Shown piece by piece: positions 46,201 through 54,529 of a stretch of 64,000 bases of DNA. Made by a program: the position numbers and the translations under genes. The stretch is from contig NZ_ANAH02000004.1 in the NCBI RefSeq assembly GCF_000335475.2, positions 662,205-726,204 on the forward strand. The letters run 5' to 3'. Origin of the DNA: Cystobacter fuscus DSM 2262. GTDB taxonomy: Bacteria; Myxococcota; Myxococcia; Myxococcales; Myxococcaceae. Position 1 is the stretch's first letter. Each line of letters begins with the position of its first letter. The notes beneath the pieces were generated by a model that worked only from the letters and a program-made list of their open reading frames with translations, did not search any database and had not been told where the DNA came from.

Positions 46201-47283
46201 AGGCTGTTGACGTATGGGAACACGGCCTATACCTATGGTGCGAATGGCGATCTGCAATCCAAGCAGACGGGGACCCAGCTCACGACCTACGTCTACGATG
46301 CCTTGGGTAACCTCCTCTCCGCCAAGCTTCCGGATGGCACCCCGGTGGAGTATGTCGTCGACGCGCAGAACCGCCGTGTGGGCAAGAAGGTCAATGGTGT
46401 GCTCGTCCAGGGCTTCTTGTATGACGGGCAGTTGCATATCGTCGCGGAACTGGATGGAAACAACCAGGTGGTGAGCCGGTTCGTGTATGGCTCTCAGGCC
46501 AACGTTCCAGACTACATGGTGAAGGCCAATGCTACCTACCGCATCTTCACCGACCATCTGGGCAGCCCGCGGTTGGTGGTGGATGCGAGCACTGGAGCCA
46601 TCGCGCAGCGTCTGGACTATGACGCTTGGGGTAAGGTGCTCGTCGACACCAATCCTGGCTTCCAGCCCTTTGGTTTCGCCGGTGGACTCTACGACAGGCA
46701 CACGGGCCTCACCCGCTTCGGCGCCCGGGACTATGATTCCGAGACTGGCAGGTGGACGGCCAAGGATCCCATCCGGTTCGCAGGCGGAGACACCAACCTG
46801 TACGTGTACGTGGGCAACAACCCCATCATGTTCACGGACATGTCGGGCCTCGAAGTGGATACTGGACGGCTGGCGTTTCTGTTTGCGTTGGGGTGGCCTT
46901 GGTCCGGAAATTCGTATTGGATCAATGCTCATTACGGCCGGAATAGCCAGAATAGGACTCCTCCTCGTGACGTCGCTATCAAGGAGGGCTGGGAGAAAAT
47001 GTCAGATTTGAAGTCCATCTATCATCGACATGGAAAGGGAAATGAGCACAACGAGAAGTATGTTTCGCCAGATGGTATGTGTGAGGCTGTGTACAAACCG
47101 GATGGTCAGCTCGTGACAGATCCAGCCAATCTGGGAACGTATAACTACTCCTCGCAACTTACGTTCTGGGGCTCGGTTGGACATGGGATCGTGGATGTGG
47201 TGCCATACGTCCTATTGGGGAACTCGTTGCAAGACAACACGCCGATTTGGTACCGGTTGCGCGGAGCTCCAGCGGCCCCTTGA
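40273..47283 (+). CDS. Giant surface lipoprotein: kelch, NHL and Rhs/YD repeats with toxin-like C-terminal tail
   Basis: A 2336-residue lipoprotein with lipobox LVAC after an Arg-containing signal peptide. Domains in order: kelch propeller (~60-395, repeats of [18 protein letters not shown] type), a carboxypeptidase-regulatory-like Ig fold (~440-510), a beta-rich middle, an NHL propeller (~960-1286, blades with GNLYIADxxNxRVRR), a long YD/Rhs repeat shell (~1310-2080) and the Rhs core (~2090-2190: [40 protein letters not shown]). After this boundary comes an unrelated ~140-residue tail with GTYNY and a [10 protein letters not shown] hydrophobic segment. That is the polymorphic-toxin layout: shell, core, variable effector. 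The tail also has less GC than the rest. The start follows a weak ribosome site. Confidence 0.88.
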   Translation: MHLDTRQYPRGQARRWGLALWALTSLVACGGNGEKTETQAPHTQSATASSALVQAGWQLTGSLLETRQGHTATLLSSGKVLVVGGYKQDAELYEPASGSWTATAKALATRMGHTATLLNNGRVLLAGGMQCSSSSPSAEVYDPAAAQWRATGGLLTCRSHHSAVMLNSGKVLLMGGRTGGGSSTSLSSAELYDPATGTWTATGSLGTARTDFTATLLPSGKVLVVGGTTTNGSLLRSAELYDPATGTWTATGSLGIARGFHSATLLSSGKVLVVGGGGADKAQAASAEVYDPATGAWTATNNRMTEPRRNHSASLLLSSGQVLVAGGYHEYGGIKFSAEVYEPATGAWSTTGVMNVGRYGHTATVLSSGQVLVAGGSSNGNSSSAELYVANAPPPGPREPQPTPIDSNRFTPLSEATEFLYSGPNAVQLGVKPGTLEPHRVAVLRGQVKTRDGSGLEGVRVYIPEHPEYGQTLTRSEGMFDLAVNGGESFTVEYSKEGYLLAQRQVKAGWGSYAWLPEVILLPYDSTKNPITLDGSATSFQVAQGTVSTDQDGSRQATLLFPPDTRASRVLSDGTLEPLSTLTVRATEYTVGPQGPKAMPGELPPASGYTYAVELSVDEVSDAEVRFSKPIYLYVDNFLEFPVGEPVPSGWYDTKAGVWRPSDNGRIVKVLAVSGGLVSLDVTGDGVADTGSALSDLGITDAERQILSTRFSPGKSFWRTPIAHFTAWDLNWPWDFPPGAEKPNQVMVAQKDEEDSDLQCGSIIDCQNQVLGESVGVVGTPYQLNYRSNRVPAFRTAQPIKIPLSGNTLPPGVFSIQLEVEVAGQRHVKSYPATPNLSHTFTWDGKDGFGRPVQGYFPLTVRIGYSYHLVHLSAAGGLSGGPGPLFARFASSDISFNQGAREATLWQTLTTTVGTWIVPTSQLGGWTLDVHHTYDPASQTLYLGNGEQRATGLSSFSNPILTTVVGDGDFGSIGDGAAARSARLWNPHDVAVAPDGTLYIADTFNNRVRRVNTDGIISTLPGSDAYQPRSVAVGPDGSVYVAHSDLHCIRKVLPDGTASTFAGTCGFSSNGSSGDGGPATSARLSYPRGIALGKEGNLYIADFDNDRVRYVTPEGIIHTLAGKPNARGFCGDNGLASAACLNGPWDVAVGKAGDVYVSDSANHRVRRIGSNGRITTVAGTGDDGSLEGISIGDGGPAQQALLSAPKGLALDSEGNLYIADHFSRVRRVDANGIITTYAGQLEASGFSGNGTPALQGKFDSPTGLAVGPDGSCYVSDEWNHSVRRVSYPGAFLRENEAWVPSQDGSELYVFTRKEGRHQRTVDANNTQVVLYEFGYDARGLLTSIKDRNERTTLVERDSTTGRPLGLMAPYDQHTSLEVDANGYLSAIVNPATERVELTHSPEGLLTQLKDARNNSHTYEYTASGRLLKDSNPAGGSKTLTRTTQPDGYTVTVDTALGRRTTYRVQNLSTGEQRRTTTLASGEVSTRELKPDGKTVITSADGTKMTVEEGPDPRLGMQSPYIPLETTTLPSGRTREVKRERSVTLLTQGDIFSPATLSESMTVNGLTTVSTYDAVTRTLSTRSPMGRQSSLTLDSKGRVVRSEVPGLLPTQYVYDNKGRLDFVTQGTRTVDFSYNAQGYLETQTDPLSRVTSMSYDLAGRVETQTLPGNRTVGYGYDDNGNLTSLRPPGRTAHAITYTPGNLEEDYTPPLVLGAATVTTTSKYNLDSQPTTRLYPDGTGFTLLYDDTSSVKKGRLFSMSLVPPSGGRYATRTRQVFYHEGSGYLKDLTDTQGPTVSYVYDGPLATLVTWAGAVNGSVGYGYDKFFRRSSLSINGELFISYGYDDDGLLTKAGSLSLISHPNTGFLSDTILDKVSSRVGYSAYGEVESVTASHNTSSLFSWLVRRDAAGRIYEKEETVQGVTHVQTYVYDPAGRLKDVLEDGVIVSSAEYDENAPGNGNRTALTEAGITRRATYDAQDRLLTYGNTAYTYGANGDLQSKQTGTQLTTYVYDALGNLLSAKLPDGTPVEYVVDAQNRRVGKKVNGVLVQGFLYDGQLHIVAELDGNNQVVSRFVYGSQANVPDYMVKANATYRIFTDHLGSPRLVVDASTGAIAQRLDYDAWGKVLVDTNPGFQPFGFAGGLYDRHTGLTRFGARDYDSETGRWTAKDPIRFAGGDTNLYVYVGNNPIMFTDMSGLEVDTGRLAFLFALGWPWSGNSYWINAHYGRNSQNRTPPRDVAIKEGWEKMSDLKSIYHRHGKGNEHNEKYVSPDGMCEAVYKPDGQLVTDPANLGTYNYSSQLTFWGSVGHGIVDVVPYVLLGNSLQDNTPIWYRLRGAPAAP

Positions 47284-47395
47284 GAGCACTTGGAACTTGA
47301 TGGGCAGGTTTTAGTATGAACTCTTGGCGCCTGATGGGAATAAGGATTGGACCATTCCGCCGATGGCGATTGGTCTCAAGCCGGATTCTCGTTAG
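47284..47395 (+). pseudogene. Coding relic just after the Rhs gene (frameshifted fragment)
   Basis: Right after the Rhs stop codon the same frame reads EHLELDGQVLV. After a one-base shift the next frame continues from 47315 as YELLAPDGNKDWTIPPMAIG and LKPDSR to a TAG at 47393-47395. Both stretches look like real protein rather than random reading, yet neither has a start or ribosome site. This fits the 3' remnant of a displaced toxin tail or of an old immunity gene, as occurs when Rhs tips are exchanged. The reading is by eye only. Confidence 0.4.
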
Positions 47396-47518
47396 GCGCT
47401 GTTTTTTTCAAGCCTGCCTCTGTGGGGCTTGATGGAGTTCCGCGGAGGTGCTTTGCTTGGGGCTGATTCCAGGCAGAAGCGACAGAGTGAACCGTATTGA
47501 CGGGACGAGAAAGCGGGT

Positions 47519-47890
47519 GTGAAGCGAATGTTTCTAACGACGGGCTCAAGAGCGCGTGTGGCGGCTCTTTTCTTGGTTACGCTTGTCGGAATTGCATTGG
47601 GGATTTGGGGGGATTTTTGGCGGGGGGATGTCGATATTCCGTTGCGTGATGTGGTGGCCTCGATTGTGCTGTCTCCCTGGGTGGTGACTTTTGGTGGTGA
47701 TGCCGTGGCGAGATCTGGCTACTCCCACTTCTTCTTCTTCTGCGGGCTGTTGTTTTGGCCCGTCTACGCCATTCTCGCGCGATTATGGTTGAAGAGAGGG
47801 CAGCTATTGGTTTTGGTGGTTATTTGTTTGTGGTGCTTTCAAGGGTTTTTTCTGGTGGTTCATAGGTTCTACAGAATATCGTCTGTCTGA
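47519..47890 (+). CDS. Small AT-rich membrane protein, candidate immunity protein for the Rhs tail
   Basis: A 123-residue protein with three or four hydrophobic segments (around residues 12-32, 42-57, 70-90 and 95-112) and a basic C-terminus. I do not recognise a family. It is the first intact gene after the Rhs toxin-like tail, on the same strand, with lower GC and different codon use from the rest of the window. Both points are usual for immunity genes that travel with exchanged toxin tips. A membrane immunity protein would suit a toxin acting on or across the inner membrane. The start may be GTG at 47519 or ATG at 47528. Confidence 0.55.
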   Translation: MKRMFLTTGSRARVAALFLVTLVGIALGIWGDFWRGDVDIPLRDVVASIVLSPWVVTFGGDAVARSGYSHFFFFCGLLFWPVYAILARLWLKRGQLLVLVVICLWCFQGFFLVVHRFYRISSV

Positions 47891-48104
47891 AGATTCTAAG
47901 CCCACGGAAGTTGGTCTCGAGGCACCGTCTGGGATGGCCTGCGAGGTGCATCTTGGACTTCTGGGGGGCCATGCTTGGCCGAAGAAACCAGCACACCTCT
48001 GTCGGTGCGCAGTGTAAGACAACCCCCCTTGGGGGCTGACTCTCGGTGGGTAGATTTGAACTCAAGTAGATCCGCGAGACGGGTGCACGGACCTTGGAGG
48101 TGCC

Positions 48105-48872
48105 TCAAGGCTCGATGGAGCGGGGCTCGGGCGGCGGGTCCTTCACGGGCATGTAGCATTTGCCCTGGTACTCGGCGTAACCCCGCCCGCAGGGGGCACG
48201 TCGTTCGAGTGTGACCCAACAGCCCCCGTTGATCTCCACCTCGGTTTCCTCGGTGCACGGCGGTTTGTGCTGTCCCTTGAGCGGCTTGGGTGGCAGGGGA
48301 TAACCGATGGTAGTGGATCCGGTGGATGCGGTCAGGGTGGCCCAGTTCACGGCTTCTCCAGACACGCTGACCACCTCTTGCTCCTCCAGCGGCGCATCCA
48401 TGGGGGAGGGAGGCTGGGGCCAGAGCAGCATCATCCCCATGCCGAGGGCCACTGCTCCGAGGATGGTGACGCCCACCGTGAGCGCGCGCCGGCGCCGCGA
48501 CGGCCGAGGCGTGGAGCGGGGCGCGTGGGAGAGGAAAGCGGCCGTGTCTTCGCGATCCTCGACGCTGGCCATCGCGCCCGACAGCTCGATGTACAGCAAC
48601 GTCAGTTCATGGAGCGCCCGGGTACTCGCCCCGGGCGAGCTTTCCACCTCCACCGCGAAGTAGGGCGGAGAGACCTCGCTCCGAGAACGCACGGTCCAGG
48701 CTGCGCGGGGCGCGCGGGCCGAGGCGTTGGGTACCAGCACCAGCGCGGGCGCTCCCGTCTCGACATGGTGCGCCTCGTAGATATGGCCCAGGGCCGGGTC
48801 CGAGTCCGGATGGCGCCTTTCGAGGATGTACGGTCCCAGTCTGCTGCCTTCCCGTGGGGAAGTGTCGCTCAT
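48105..48872 (-). CDS. Single-pass membrane protein with a degenerate Ser/Thr-kinase N-lobe-like start
   Basis: A 255-residue protein. Its start (GSRLGPYILERR ... GHIYEAHHVETGAPALVLVPN) follows the opening of myxobacterial Hanks-type kinases (LGPYxLxRRLGxGGMxxVYEAxHxxTG), but the Gly-rich loop is lost and no catalytic loop or DFG follows. An Arg-rich stretch precedes one transmembrane helix (~160-180: VGVTILGAVALGMGMMLLW). The outer C-terminal part is Pro-rich and ends in a small domain with four cysteines. It looks like a kinase-derived scaffold or decoy. The ATG at 48872 follows AAGGAG. It is divergent from the PEGA lipoprotein at 49071. Confidence 0.7.
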   Translation of the reverse strand: MSDTSPREGSRLGPYILERRHPDSDPALGHIYEAHHVETGAPALVLVPNASARAPRAAWTVRSRSEVSPPYFAVEVESSPGASTRALHELTLLYIELSGAMASVEDREDTAAFLSHAPRSTPRPSRRRRALTVGVTILGAVALGMGMMLLWPQPPSPMDAPLEEQEVVSVSGEAVNWATLTASTGSTTIGYPLPPKPLKGQHKPPCTEETEVEINGGCWVTLERRAPCGRGYAEYQGKCYMPVKDPPPEPRSIEP

Positions 48873-49070
48873 GCCTGCCTCTCCTTCGGAGGTGACTCCG
48901 GGGAGCTTACCTCCCGAGTCAGGCCCCCTGGAATAGGGGAGCGTCAAACGGCTTGGCGTTCGCTGGTGGCTCCTGTGAGGATGCCCCCCGGCTTCCGAGC
49001 CCGTCACTGGCCTTGTCCGATGAGGGGGCGTGTCCGGGGGGCCGCTGCTCATCACATGTCCAGAGGAACG

Positions 49071-49652
49071 ATGAAGAAGCTCGCAACGATGGTCCTGGCT
49101 GGTGCCGTGTCTCTTTCAGTGGGCTGCGCGACGCTGCTCGCGGAGAAGACCAACTCCATCCCCATCCAGTCCTCTCCGACCCATGCTGACGTCTACATCG
49201 ACGGCATCAAGCGCGGGCGCACGCCGCTGACGCTCCAGTTGGATCCCCGGCGCTCCTACACGCTCGTCTTCAAGAAGGAGGGGCTGGAGGACAAGGTGTT
49301 CGACCTGCGCAACCAGGTGGGGGTGGGCTGGGTCATCCTCGATGTGCTCCTGGGCGTCTTCCCCGTCATCGTCGACACGGGCACGGGCGCGTGGCACTCG
49401 CTCGAGCCTTCCTCGGTGAAGGTCGCCATGCTGCCGCCCGGAGAGGATGCCCCGGCTGGGGATGCGCTCCCGGGCGTTCCCCAGCAAGGCGTGGAGCAGG
49501 GTCCTCCACCCGAGGCGGCGACTCCCACTCCGCCCACGGACTCCAACTCGGTGAACTGCAACCTGGCGGGCACCGCGGAGTGGAAGAGCGCGTCCGCCAT
49601 CCAGAAGAAGAAGCTGCTCGAGGAGTGCAGGCGTCAGCAGGGCGCGCGGTAG
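49071..49652 (+). CDS. PEGA-domain lipoprotein
   Basis: A 193-residue lipoprotein with signal MKKLATMVLAGAVSLSVGC (lipobox SVGC). A PEGA domain follows at ~35-80 (IQSSPTHADVYIDGIKRGRT, then PLTLQL and YTLVFKKEG), then a hydrophobic segment, a Pro-rich linker and a helical tail. PEGA domains are small beta-sandwiches common in surface proteins and next to kinases in myxobacteria. The ATG is preceded by GAGG. The tail (NCNLAGTAEWKSASAIQKKK) resembles the ends of other envelope lipoproteins, but I cannot name the family. Confidence 0.8.
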   Translation: MKKLATMVLAGAVSLSVGCATLLAEKTNSIPIQSSPTHADVYIDGIKRGRTPLTLQLDPRRSYTLVFKKEGLEDKVFDLRNQVGVGWVILDVLLGVFPVIVDTGTGAWHSLEPSSVKVAMLPPGEDAPAGDALPGVPQQGVEQGPPPEAATPTPPTDSNSVNCNLAGTAEWKSASAIQKKKLLEECRRQQGAR

Positions 49653-49720
49653 TCGGCCCGTCGTGGGCCCGTGCTCCAGAGGGTCGACTCAAGGCCCCCC
49701 GTTTGCAGTGGCCCGGAGAC

Positions 49721-50425
49721 ATGTCTCCCCGCGGCCACGGTCGTTTCTTCCGATGGGCCCTCGCTGTCCTGCTCCTTCCTCCCGTGCTGTTGCTCGGGAG
49801 CGTGGAGGCCGTGTACCGCTACGGACTCGCCCGTGTGGGCGAACTGCCTCGGCCACCTCCACCCCGGACGGGTCTCGCCTACCAGGTGCTCTGGCTCGCC
49901 GAGGAGGGTGGGCCCCCTCGACTCGAGCCCCTCTGGCCCTGGCGGCTCGTGAGCCATGTCCCCGGAGTCCAATGGGTCCGAAGGGCACAACGCTCCGCCG
50001 GAGAGTTCCTCGCCTCGATGACAGCGGGCCGGTGGCTGGCTTCCCGGCCCAGGAGTGAGCGCGAGCGGCCTCTGCACCGGACCTTCCAGACGCTCGTGCT
50101 CACCGTCTGGATTTCACGCCACTGGTCCGCCGAGGAGTTGCTGACCGCCTATGCGGAGAGCGCTCGGTTTGGACAAGGCCTCATCGGTCTCGATGCCGCC
50201 GCGCGAAGGTACTTCGGCCAGGAGCCCGAGCGGCTCGCGCTCCACGAAGTCGCGCTGCTCGCGGGCCTGCCCCAATCACCGAGCCGCTATGATCCGCTCC
50301 GTCGCCCCGAGGCCGCGCTCCGGCGAAGGGACTTCGTCCTCTCGCGCCTCCTGTCCGCGGGGCTCATCTCCGAGGCCCAGCGCGAGGAGGCTCGGATGCA
50401 GCCACTTCCCGTGCCAGCGAAGTGA
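49721..50425 (+). CDS. Degenerate peptidoglycan glycosyltransferase (GT51-like) membrane protein
   Basis: A 234-residue protein with one N-terminal transmembrane helix (~11-30) and a region matching the C-terminal half of GT51 transglycosylases: TYAES-like AYAESARFGQGLIGLDAAAR, YFG-EP-LALHEVALLAGLPQSP and the closing RRDFVLSRLLSAGLISEAQ. The GT51 motif with the catalytic Glu (EDxxFxxHxG) and the STITQQL motif are missing, replaced by an unrelated Arg-rich stretch. It is therefore unlikely to polymerise lipid II and may instead be a regulator or scaffold of cell-wall synthesis. The ATG follows GGAGAC; it lies 68 bp after the PEGA gene on the same strand. Confidence 0.7.
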   Translation: MSPRGHGRFFRWALAVLLLPPVLLLGSVEAVYRYGLARVGELPRPPPPRTGLAYQVLWLAEEGGPPRLEPLWPWRLVSHVPGVQWVRRAQRSAGEFLASMTAGRWLASRPRSERERPLHRTFQTLVLTVWISRHWSAEELLTAYAESARFGQGLIGLDAAARRYFGQEPERLALHEVALLAGLPQSPSRYDPLRRPEAALRRRDFVLSRLLSAGLISEAQREEARMQPLPVPAK

Positions 50426-50523
50426 CCGTCTGGCCGCGCGGGCCCGAATCGGGGACAGTTCCAACGGGGGGAGTGGGGCGAGGCCGGTAACACCCACGCG
50501 CCTTCCATTCGGAGGACTCTCTG

Positions 50524-51714
50524 ATGAGCGGACGCATCAACCTGCTGGCGCCCGAGGTCCGGGCCAATCCCTATGCCGTCTATGCCGAGCTGCGGCGCCA
50601 TGCGCCGGTGTGCCAGGTGGACCCCGGTGGCTACTGGGTCATCACCCGCCACGATGACGTGGTGGCGGCCTTCAAGAATCCCCAGCTCTTCTCCAACGTG
50701 GGGATGCGCATGGCCACCAAACCGGCGTGGCTGGGGCACAACCCCTTCTCGGACTCGATGATCGGACAGGATCCGCCGCAGCACACCCGGCTGCGCAACC
50801 TGGTCAACCGGGCGTTCGGGCCCGCGGCGCTCGCCCGGCTGGAGGGGCGCGTGCGTCACTACGCCGAAGCCATCGTCGCACGCATCCCCGAGGGGCGGGA
50901 GGTGGACTTCGTGGATGCCTTCACCCTGCCGCTGCCCGCCAGCGTCATCGGCGAAGTCATTGGGCTGGAGCCCTCCCTGCATTCGCGCTGCAAGCGCTGG
51001 GCGGACGACCTCACCAGCATCAGCGCCAACCCCCAGGACGAGAAGCGCCGGGAGGAGATCCGCGCGGCGGTGCGGGAGGCCGAGGCGGAGATGGCCAAGG
51101 TGCTGGCCCTGCGCCGCCGTGAGCCCCGCGAGGATCTGGTGACGGAGCTGCTCCAGGCGCGCGTGGAGGGCGAGTCCCTCGGTGACGCGGAGCTGATGAG
51201 CTTCATGTTCCTGCTGTTGGTGGCGGGCCTGGAGACCACCATCCACCTGCTCGGCCACTGCGTGCGCGTCCTCATGGAGCGTCCGGACGTGCTCGCGCGC
51301 CTGAGGGCGGACCGCTCATTGCTTCCGCGCTTCATCGAGGAGGTGCTGCGCTACGAGCCGCCCGTGCAGGCCATGGGCCGGCTCACCACCGCCGAGGCGG
51401 AGCTGAGCGGAGTGCGCATTCCGGCGGGCGCGAAGGTGATGCTGCTCATTGGCTCGGCCAACCACGATGACGCGCGCTTTGCGGACGGGGACCGCTTCGA
51501 CATGGATCGCGAGGGGGTGAACAACCTGCCCTTCGGCCACGGCATCCACTTCTGCCTGGGCGCGCCGCTCGCGAGGTTGGAAGCCCGCATCGGTCTGGAG
51601 GTGCTGTTGTCTCGCTTCGAGCGCTTCACGCCCGCGGGTCCCCTGGAGTGGAATCACTCCTTCACCGTGCGCGGCCCCCGTGTCCTGCCGGTGATCGCGC
51701 ACGGGTCCACGTAG
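50524..51714 (+). CDS. Cytochrome P450 (bacterial class I type)
   Basis: A 396-residue soluble P450 with the I-helix oxygen-activation motif LVAGLETT, the K-helix ExxR (EVLR) and the haem loop FGHGIHFCLGAPLAR with ligand Cys344. The size and GHGIHFCLGAPLARLE loop are typical of actinobacterial/myxobacterial CYP107-like enzymes that hydroxylate secondary metabolites, fatty acids or steroids. The ATG follows GGAGG. No ferredoxin or reductase is adjacent and it does not sit in a biosynthetic cluster, so the substrate is open. Confidence 0.92.
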   Translation: MSGRINLLAPEVRANPYAVYAELRRHAPVCQVDPGGYWVITRHDDVVAAFKNPQLFSNVGMRMATKPAWLGHNPFSDSMIGQDPPQHTRLRNLVNRAFGPAALARLEGRVRHYAEAIVARIPEGREVDFVDAFTLPLPASVIGEVIGLEPSLHSRCKRWADDLTSISANPQDEKRREEIRAAVREAEAEMAKVLALRRREPREDLVTELLQARVEGESLGDAELMSFMFLLLVAGLETTIHLLGHCVRVLMERPDVLARLRADRSLLPRFIEEVLRYEPPVQAMGRLTTAEAELSGVRIPAGAKVMLLIGSANHDDARFADGDRFDMDREGVNNLPFGHGIHFCLGAPLARLEARIGLEVLLSRFERFTPAGPLEWNHSFTVRGPRVLPVIAHGST

Positions 51715-51727
51715 GACCCGTCCCCCG

Positions 51728-52003
51728 CTAGCAGCGGGGAAGCGTGGCGTCGGCGGGGCAATTCCAATCGGCCTGACAACAGACGCTCCCCTCCCCACAG
51801 GGAAACTGACACGTCTCCACCCAATCACAGGGGTGCTGTTCGGTGCGGGCCGCGCGGGGGGCGGAGGGCTCGTCGAGGGGCTCGGGGGGCGCGCACTCCC
51901 GCGCGCCAGGGGGGCACGGCGGTTCGTTCCGCCACTCCGTTCCCCCGGATGCCCCGATGAGGATGCCCACCACGGCCAGCAGACCGAGTCGCAGTGCCAT
52001 CAT
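51728..52003 (-). CDS. Small secreted Cys-rich protein
   Basis: A 91-residue protein with an N-terminal hydrophobic signal (MMALRLGLLAVVGILIGASG), a Pro-rich spacer and a C-terminal Cys cluster with seven cysteines (from PCDWVETC to the final C). The ATG at 52003 follows GGAGG by 8 bp; a GTG at 52012 is also in frame. A disulfide-stabilised extracellular mini-domain is likely. No family recognised. It converges with the P450 gene with a 13-bp gap. Confidence 0.6.
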   Translation of the reverse strand: MMALRLGLLAVVGILIGASGGTEWRNEPPCPPGARECAPPEPLDEPSAPRAARTEQHPCDWVETCQFPCGEGSVCCQADWNCPADATLPRC

Positions 52004-52221
52004 GACCCACACCTCCGTGAATGCCGTTCTTCACCCACCAACCCGGCGTCGGGCTCTCCATTCCGAAGCGGGATTCCGTGGATTCTATGTGATCACGAAT
52101 TCCCGGATCGCGAAGGGGACTGGAGGGTGAATTCGTGGCTCCTGGACCTGGAGCCGATCGGGGTTGTTCAGAAGGCGATGGCCCGGGTGGGAGCCGGGGT
52201 GACCAGCGTCTTCTCGAGGGG

Positions 52222-52728
52222 CTACTTGCCCTCGACCACCCGATTGACACGCAGGACGGTGGCCGCGCCGGCGGGACCCGCGTGGGGCACGTTGCTCACC
52301 GAGGCCTCGACCTTGAGGCCGGCGCCCTGGTGGACCTTCTCCATGAGGCGCCCCTGCTGCTCGTCGGTGAGACCGAGCGCGGACAGGTCGAGGTCGGTGA
52401 TGCGCAGGCCCTCCGCCTTGGGGTCATCCGCCGGCCGGGCGACCAGGGAAGGGCAGGGAGCGGCCATGCAGCGCACGCCACTGTCCTTCACGATGTAGAT
52501 GACGGGCTTGCTGTCGCTGGCGGCGGCGGTGCCACCCGAGACGTCCTCGCTCGGCGCGGTGGGGGGGGACGCGGGGGCAGGAGGAGGGGGCACCTCGGCG
52601 CCGGTGGCGGCGGGCGTGCCACCGGACTCGGCGGGTCGGTCCTCGACGGGGGGGCGGGTGTTGCTGGTGCACCCGGCGAGCAGGCCGAGCGCGAGGGGAA
52701 GGGCGAGCAACGACGAGCGTGAGGTCAT
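52222..52728 (-). CDS. Lipoprotein with C-terminal domain shared with the neighbouring paralogue
   Basis: A 168-residue lipoprotein with lipobox LAGC, a Pro/Ala-rich spacer (to ~80) and a C-terminal domain of ~85 residues beginning IYIVKDSGVRC and ending ATVLRVNRV. The same domain makes up the next gene upstream, with the shared landmarks APCP, LDLSALGL, DEQ and VPHAGPAG. The YxVxDxxVRCxxxPC pattern recalls small myxobacterial domains of unknown function (DUF6748-like), which I suggest only tentatively. The start gives a proper signal peptide but lacks a clear ribosome site. Confidence 0.7.
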   Translation of the reverse strand: MTSRSSLLALPLALGLLAGCTSNTRPPVEDRPAESGGTPAATGAEVPPPPAPASPPTAPSEDVSGGTAAASDSKPVIYIVKDSGVRCMAAPCPSLVARPADDPKAEGLRITDLDLSALGLTDEQQGRLMEKVHQGAGLKVEASVSNVPHAGPAGAATVLRVNRVVEGK

Positions 52729-52801
52729 GGCAGGGGGTCTCGCGAGAGGAGGAGGCGCAGTCTCATCCTCTCCCTGAACGGATGCCACCCCCATTTCGGT
52801 C

Positions 52802-53107
52802 TCAGAGGACCCGGCTGACGCGCAGGATGGTGGCGGTGCCCCCGGGGCCCGCGTGGGGGACGGTGCGCACGGTGGCTTCCACCTTGAGGCCGGGGCCCGT
52901 CTTGTGGGCGGACTTGAGGAGCGTGGAGCGCTGCTCGTCGCCCAGGCTCAGCGCGGACAGGTCGAGGTCGGTGACCTTGAGCCCGGCCTCGTCGGGCCGG
53001 TCCGCCCGGAGGGCGAGGTAGACGGGGCAGGGGGCGGTGATGCAGCGCACGCCACTGTCCTTCACGATGTAGACGACGGTCTCTTGGGCGGGCTCTTGGG
53101 TGGTCAT
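52802..53107 (-). CDS. Small cytoplasmic paralogue of the adjacent lipoprotein domain
   Basis: A 101-residue protein consisting almost only of the domain found in the downstream lipoprotein (VYIVKDSGVRC, APCP, LDLSALSLGDEQ, VPHAGPGG). It lacks a signal peptide when started at the ATG at 53107. A TTG at 53149 would add 14 residues, also without a signal. The pair probably arose by tandem duplication, one copy gaining or losing export. The different locations predicted for the two are odd and could mean that its true start is elsewhere. Confidence 0.6.
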   Translation of the reverse strand: MTTQEPAQETVVYIVKDSGVRCITAPCPVYLALRADRPDEAGLKVTDLDLSALSLGDEQRSTLLKSAHKTGPGLKVEATVRTVPHAGPGGTATILRVSRVL

Positions 53108-53302
53108 GGGGGGGCGGGCAGTCTCGCCGTCCCACCGGGTGGATTCCAACCCAAAGTTCCAACCTGAAGGAGGAGGTGACGCGGGGGGTGGTGCCTTCCG
53201 GGCGCCCGCCGTGTCCTACATACCGGGCAGGCGGGAGTCCCTGGGGCTGGACGCCTTGATCGGATGCCGGACAAGTCGGCATGACTCCGGACGTCACGTT
53301 CG

Positions 53303-53331
53303 TTGACGACCCGAGAGGGCCGGGCTACACC
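53303..53331 (+). promoter_or_regulatory. Candidate promoter of dnaN
   Basis: TTGACG at 53303-53308 is followed after 17 bp by TACACC at 53326-53331, a moderate sigma70-like pair about 70 bp upstream of the dnaN start. No other good pair is seen in the 292-bp gap. Confidence 0.4.
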
Positions 53332-53399
53332 CGAACCGAGGCGGCCTCCCGGGCCGCCACCTCTTACTCCCGCACCCTGGTTCTTCAAGGTCCCCCGAG

Positions 53400-54506
53400 A
53401 TGGAATTCCGCATCGCCGCCGACGAGCTGAAGAAGGCCCTCTACCGCGCCCAGGGCATCGTGGAGCGCAAGACGACGATGCCCATCCTGGCCAACGTGTT
53501 GCTCACCGCGACCAAGACGGGGGTGACGGTCACGGCGTTCGATCTGGAGATCGGCATCGTCTCCGAACACGCCGCCGAGGTCGTCAAGCCGGGCGCGGTG
53601 ACGCTGAGCGCCAAGTACGTGTTCGACATCGTGCAGAACCTGCCGGACGCGCACGTGACGCTCAAGAAGCTGGCGAACAACTACGTGGACATCACCAGTG
53701 GCCCCGCGCACTTCAAGCTCGTGGGCACCGCGCCCGAGGAGTACCCGAAGCTGCCGCGCGAGGAGAACGCGCCGCTGGTGCAGGTGACGGGCAACACGCT
53801 CCTGGAGATGATCAAGAAGACGCAGTTCGCCATCTCCACGGACGAGACGCGCTACATCCTCAACGGCGTGTATTTCGAGCCGCAGGCGGGTGGCAAGGTG
53901 CGCATGGTGGCCACGGATGGGCACCGCCTGTCGCTGGTGGAGCGCGAGCTGGCGGGGGACTTCAAGCTCAAGGGCGGCGTCATCATCCCGCGCAAGGGCC
54001 TCATGGAGCTCAAGCGCCTGCTCGACGAGGCGCCCGACGCCGAGTGCCACCTGGGGTTCGCGGAGAACTCGGCGCTCTTCAAGAAGACGGGCCTCACCAT
54101 GGTGATGCGGCTCATCGACGGGCAGTTCCCCGAGTACCAGCGCGTCATCCCCAAGGAGGGGGACAAGGCGGTGCTGGTGCCCAAGACGCGCCTGCTCGAG
54201 GGCCTCAAGCGCATCGCGCTGCTCAGCGCGGACAAGAGCTACGCGGTGCGCATCGGGCTGACGGAGAACCAGCTGCTCATCACGGCGAACAACCCGGACC
54301 TGGGCGAGGCCAAGGACGCGCTGGACATCGCCTACCAGGGGGCCGCCATCACCATCGGCTTCAACGCGCGCTACCTCATCGACGTGCTCGGCGTGACGGA
54401 CACGGACGAGGTGGCGTTCGAGCTGGGGGATGAGCACAGCCCGGGCGTGCTGCATGCGCCGGGGGACCGCAGCTTCACGGCCGTCGTGATGCCGATGCGC
54501 GTCTGA
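53400..54506 (+). CDS. dnaN: DNA polymerase III beta subunit (sliding clamp)
   Basis: A 368-residue beta clamp of standard length with the three-domain fold landmarks: an N-terminal MEFRIAADELKKAL start, ATDGHRLSLVER at ~180, the EFPEYQRVIP-like segment QFPEYQRVIPKE, and the C-terminal VVMPMRV closing the protein-binding groove. The clamp encircles DNA and tethers the replicative polymerase. dnaA, recF and gyrB are not adjacent, unlike in many bacteria, consistent with the scattered arrangement in myxobacteria. A membrane acyltransferase follows 23 bp downstream and may be co-transcribed. Confidence 0.97.
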   Translation: MEFRIAADELKKALYRAQGIVERKTTMPILANVLLTATKTGVTVTAFDLEIGIVSEHAAEVVKPGAVTLSAKYVFDIVQNLPDAHVTLKKLANNYVDITSGPAHFKLVGTAPEEYPKLPREENAPLVQVTGNTLLEMIKKTQFAISTDETRYILNGVYFEPQAGGKVRMVATDGHRLSLVERELAGDFKLKGGVIIPRKGLMELKRLLDEAPDAECHLGFAENSALFKKTGLTMVMRLIDGQFPEYQRVIPKEGDKAVLVPKTRLLEGLKRIALLSADKSYAVRIGLTENQLLITANNPDLGEAKDALDIAYQGAAITIGFNARYLIDVLGVTDTDEVAFELGDEHSPGVLHAPGDRSFTAVVMPMRV

Positions 54507-54529
54507 GTCCGCCGAGCCCCTCGCGTTTC

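Noticed and set aside
48030..48070. A tRNA-like T-arm (GAGTTCAAATC on the minus strand)
   Set aside because: The arm stems do not pair and no acceptor or anticodon arm can be built around it.
53108..53399. Region before dnaN considered as a replication origin
   Set aside because: No cluster of DnaA boxes or AT-rich unwinding element seen, and dnaA is not adjacent.
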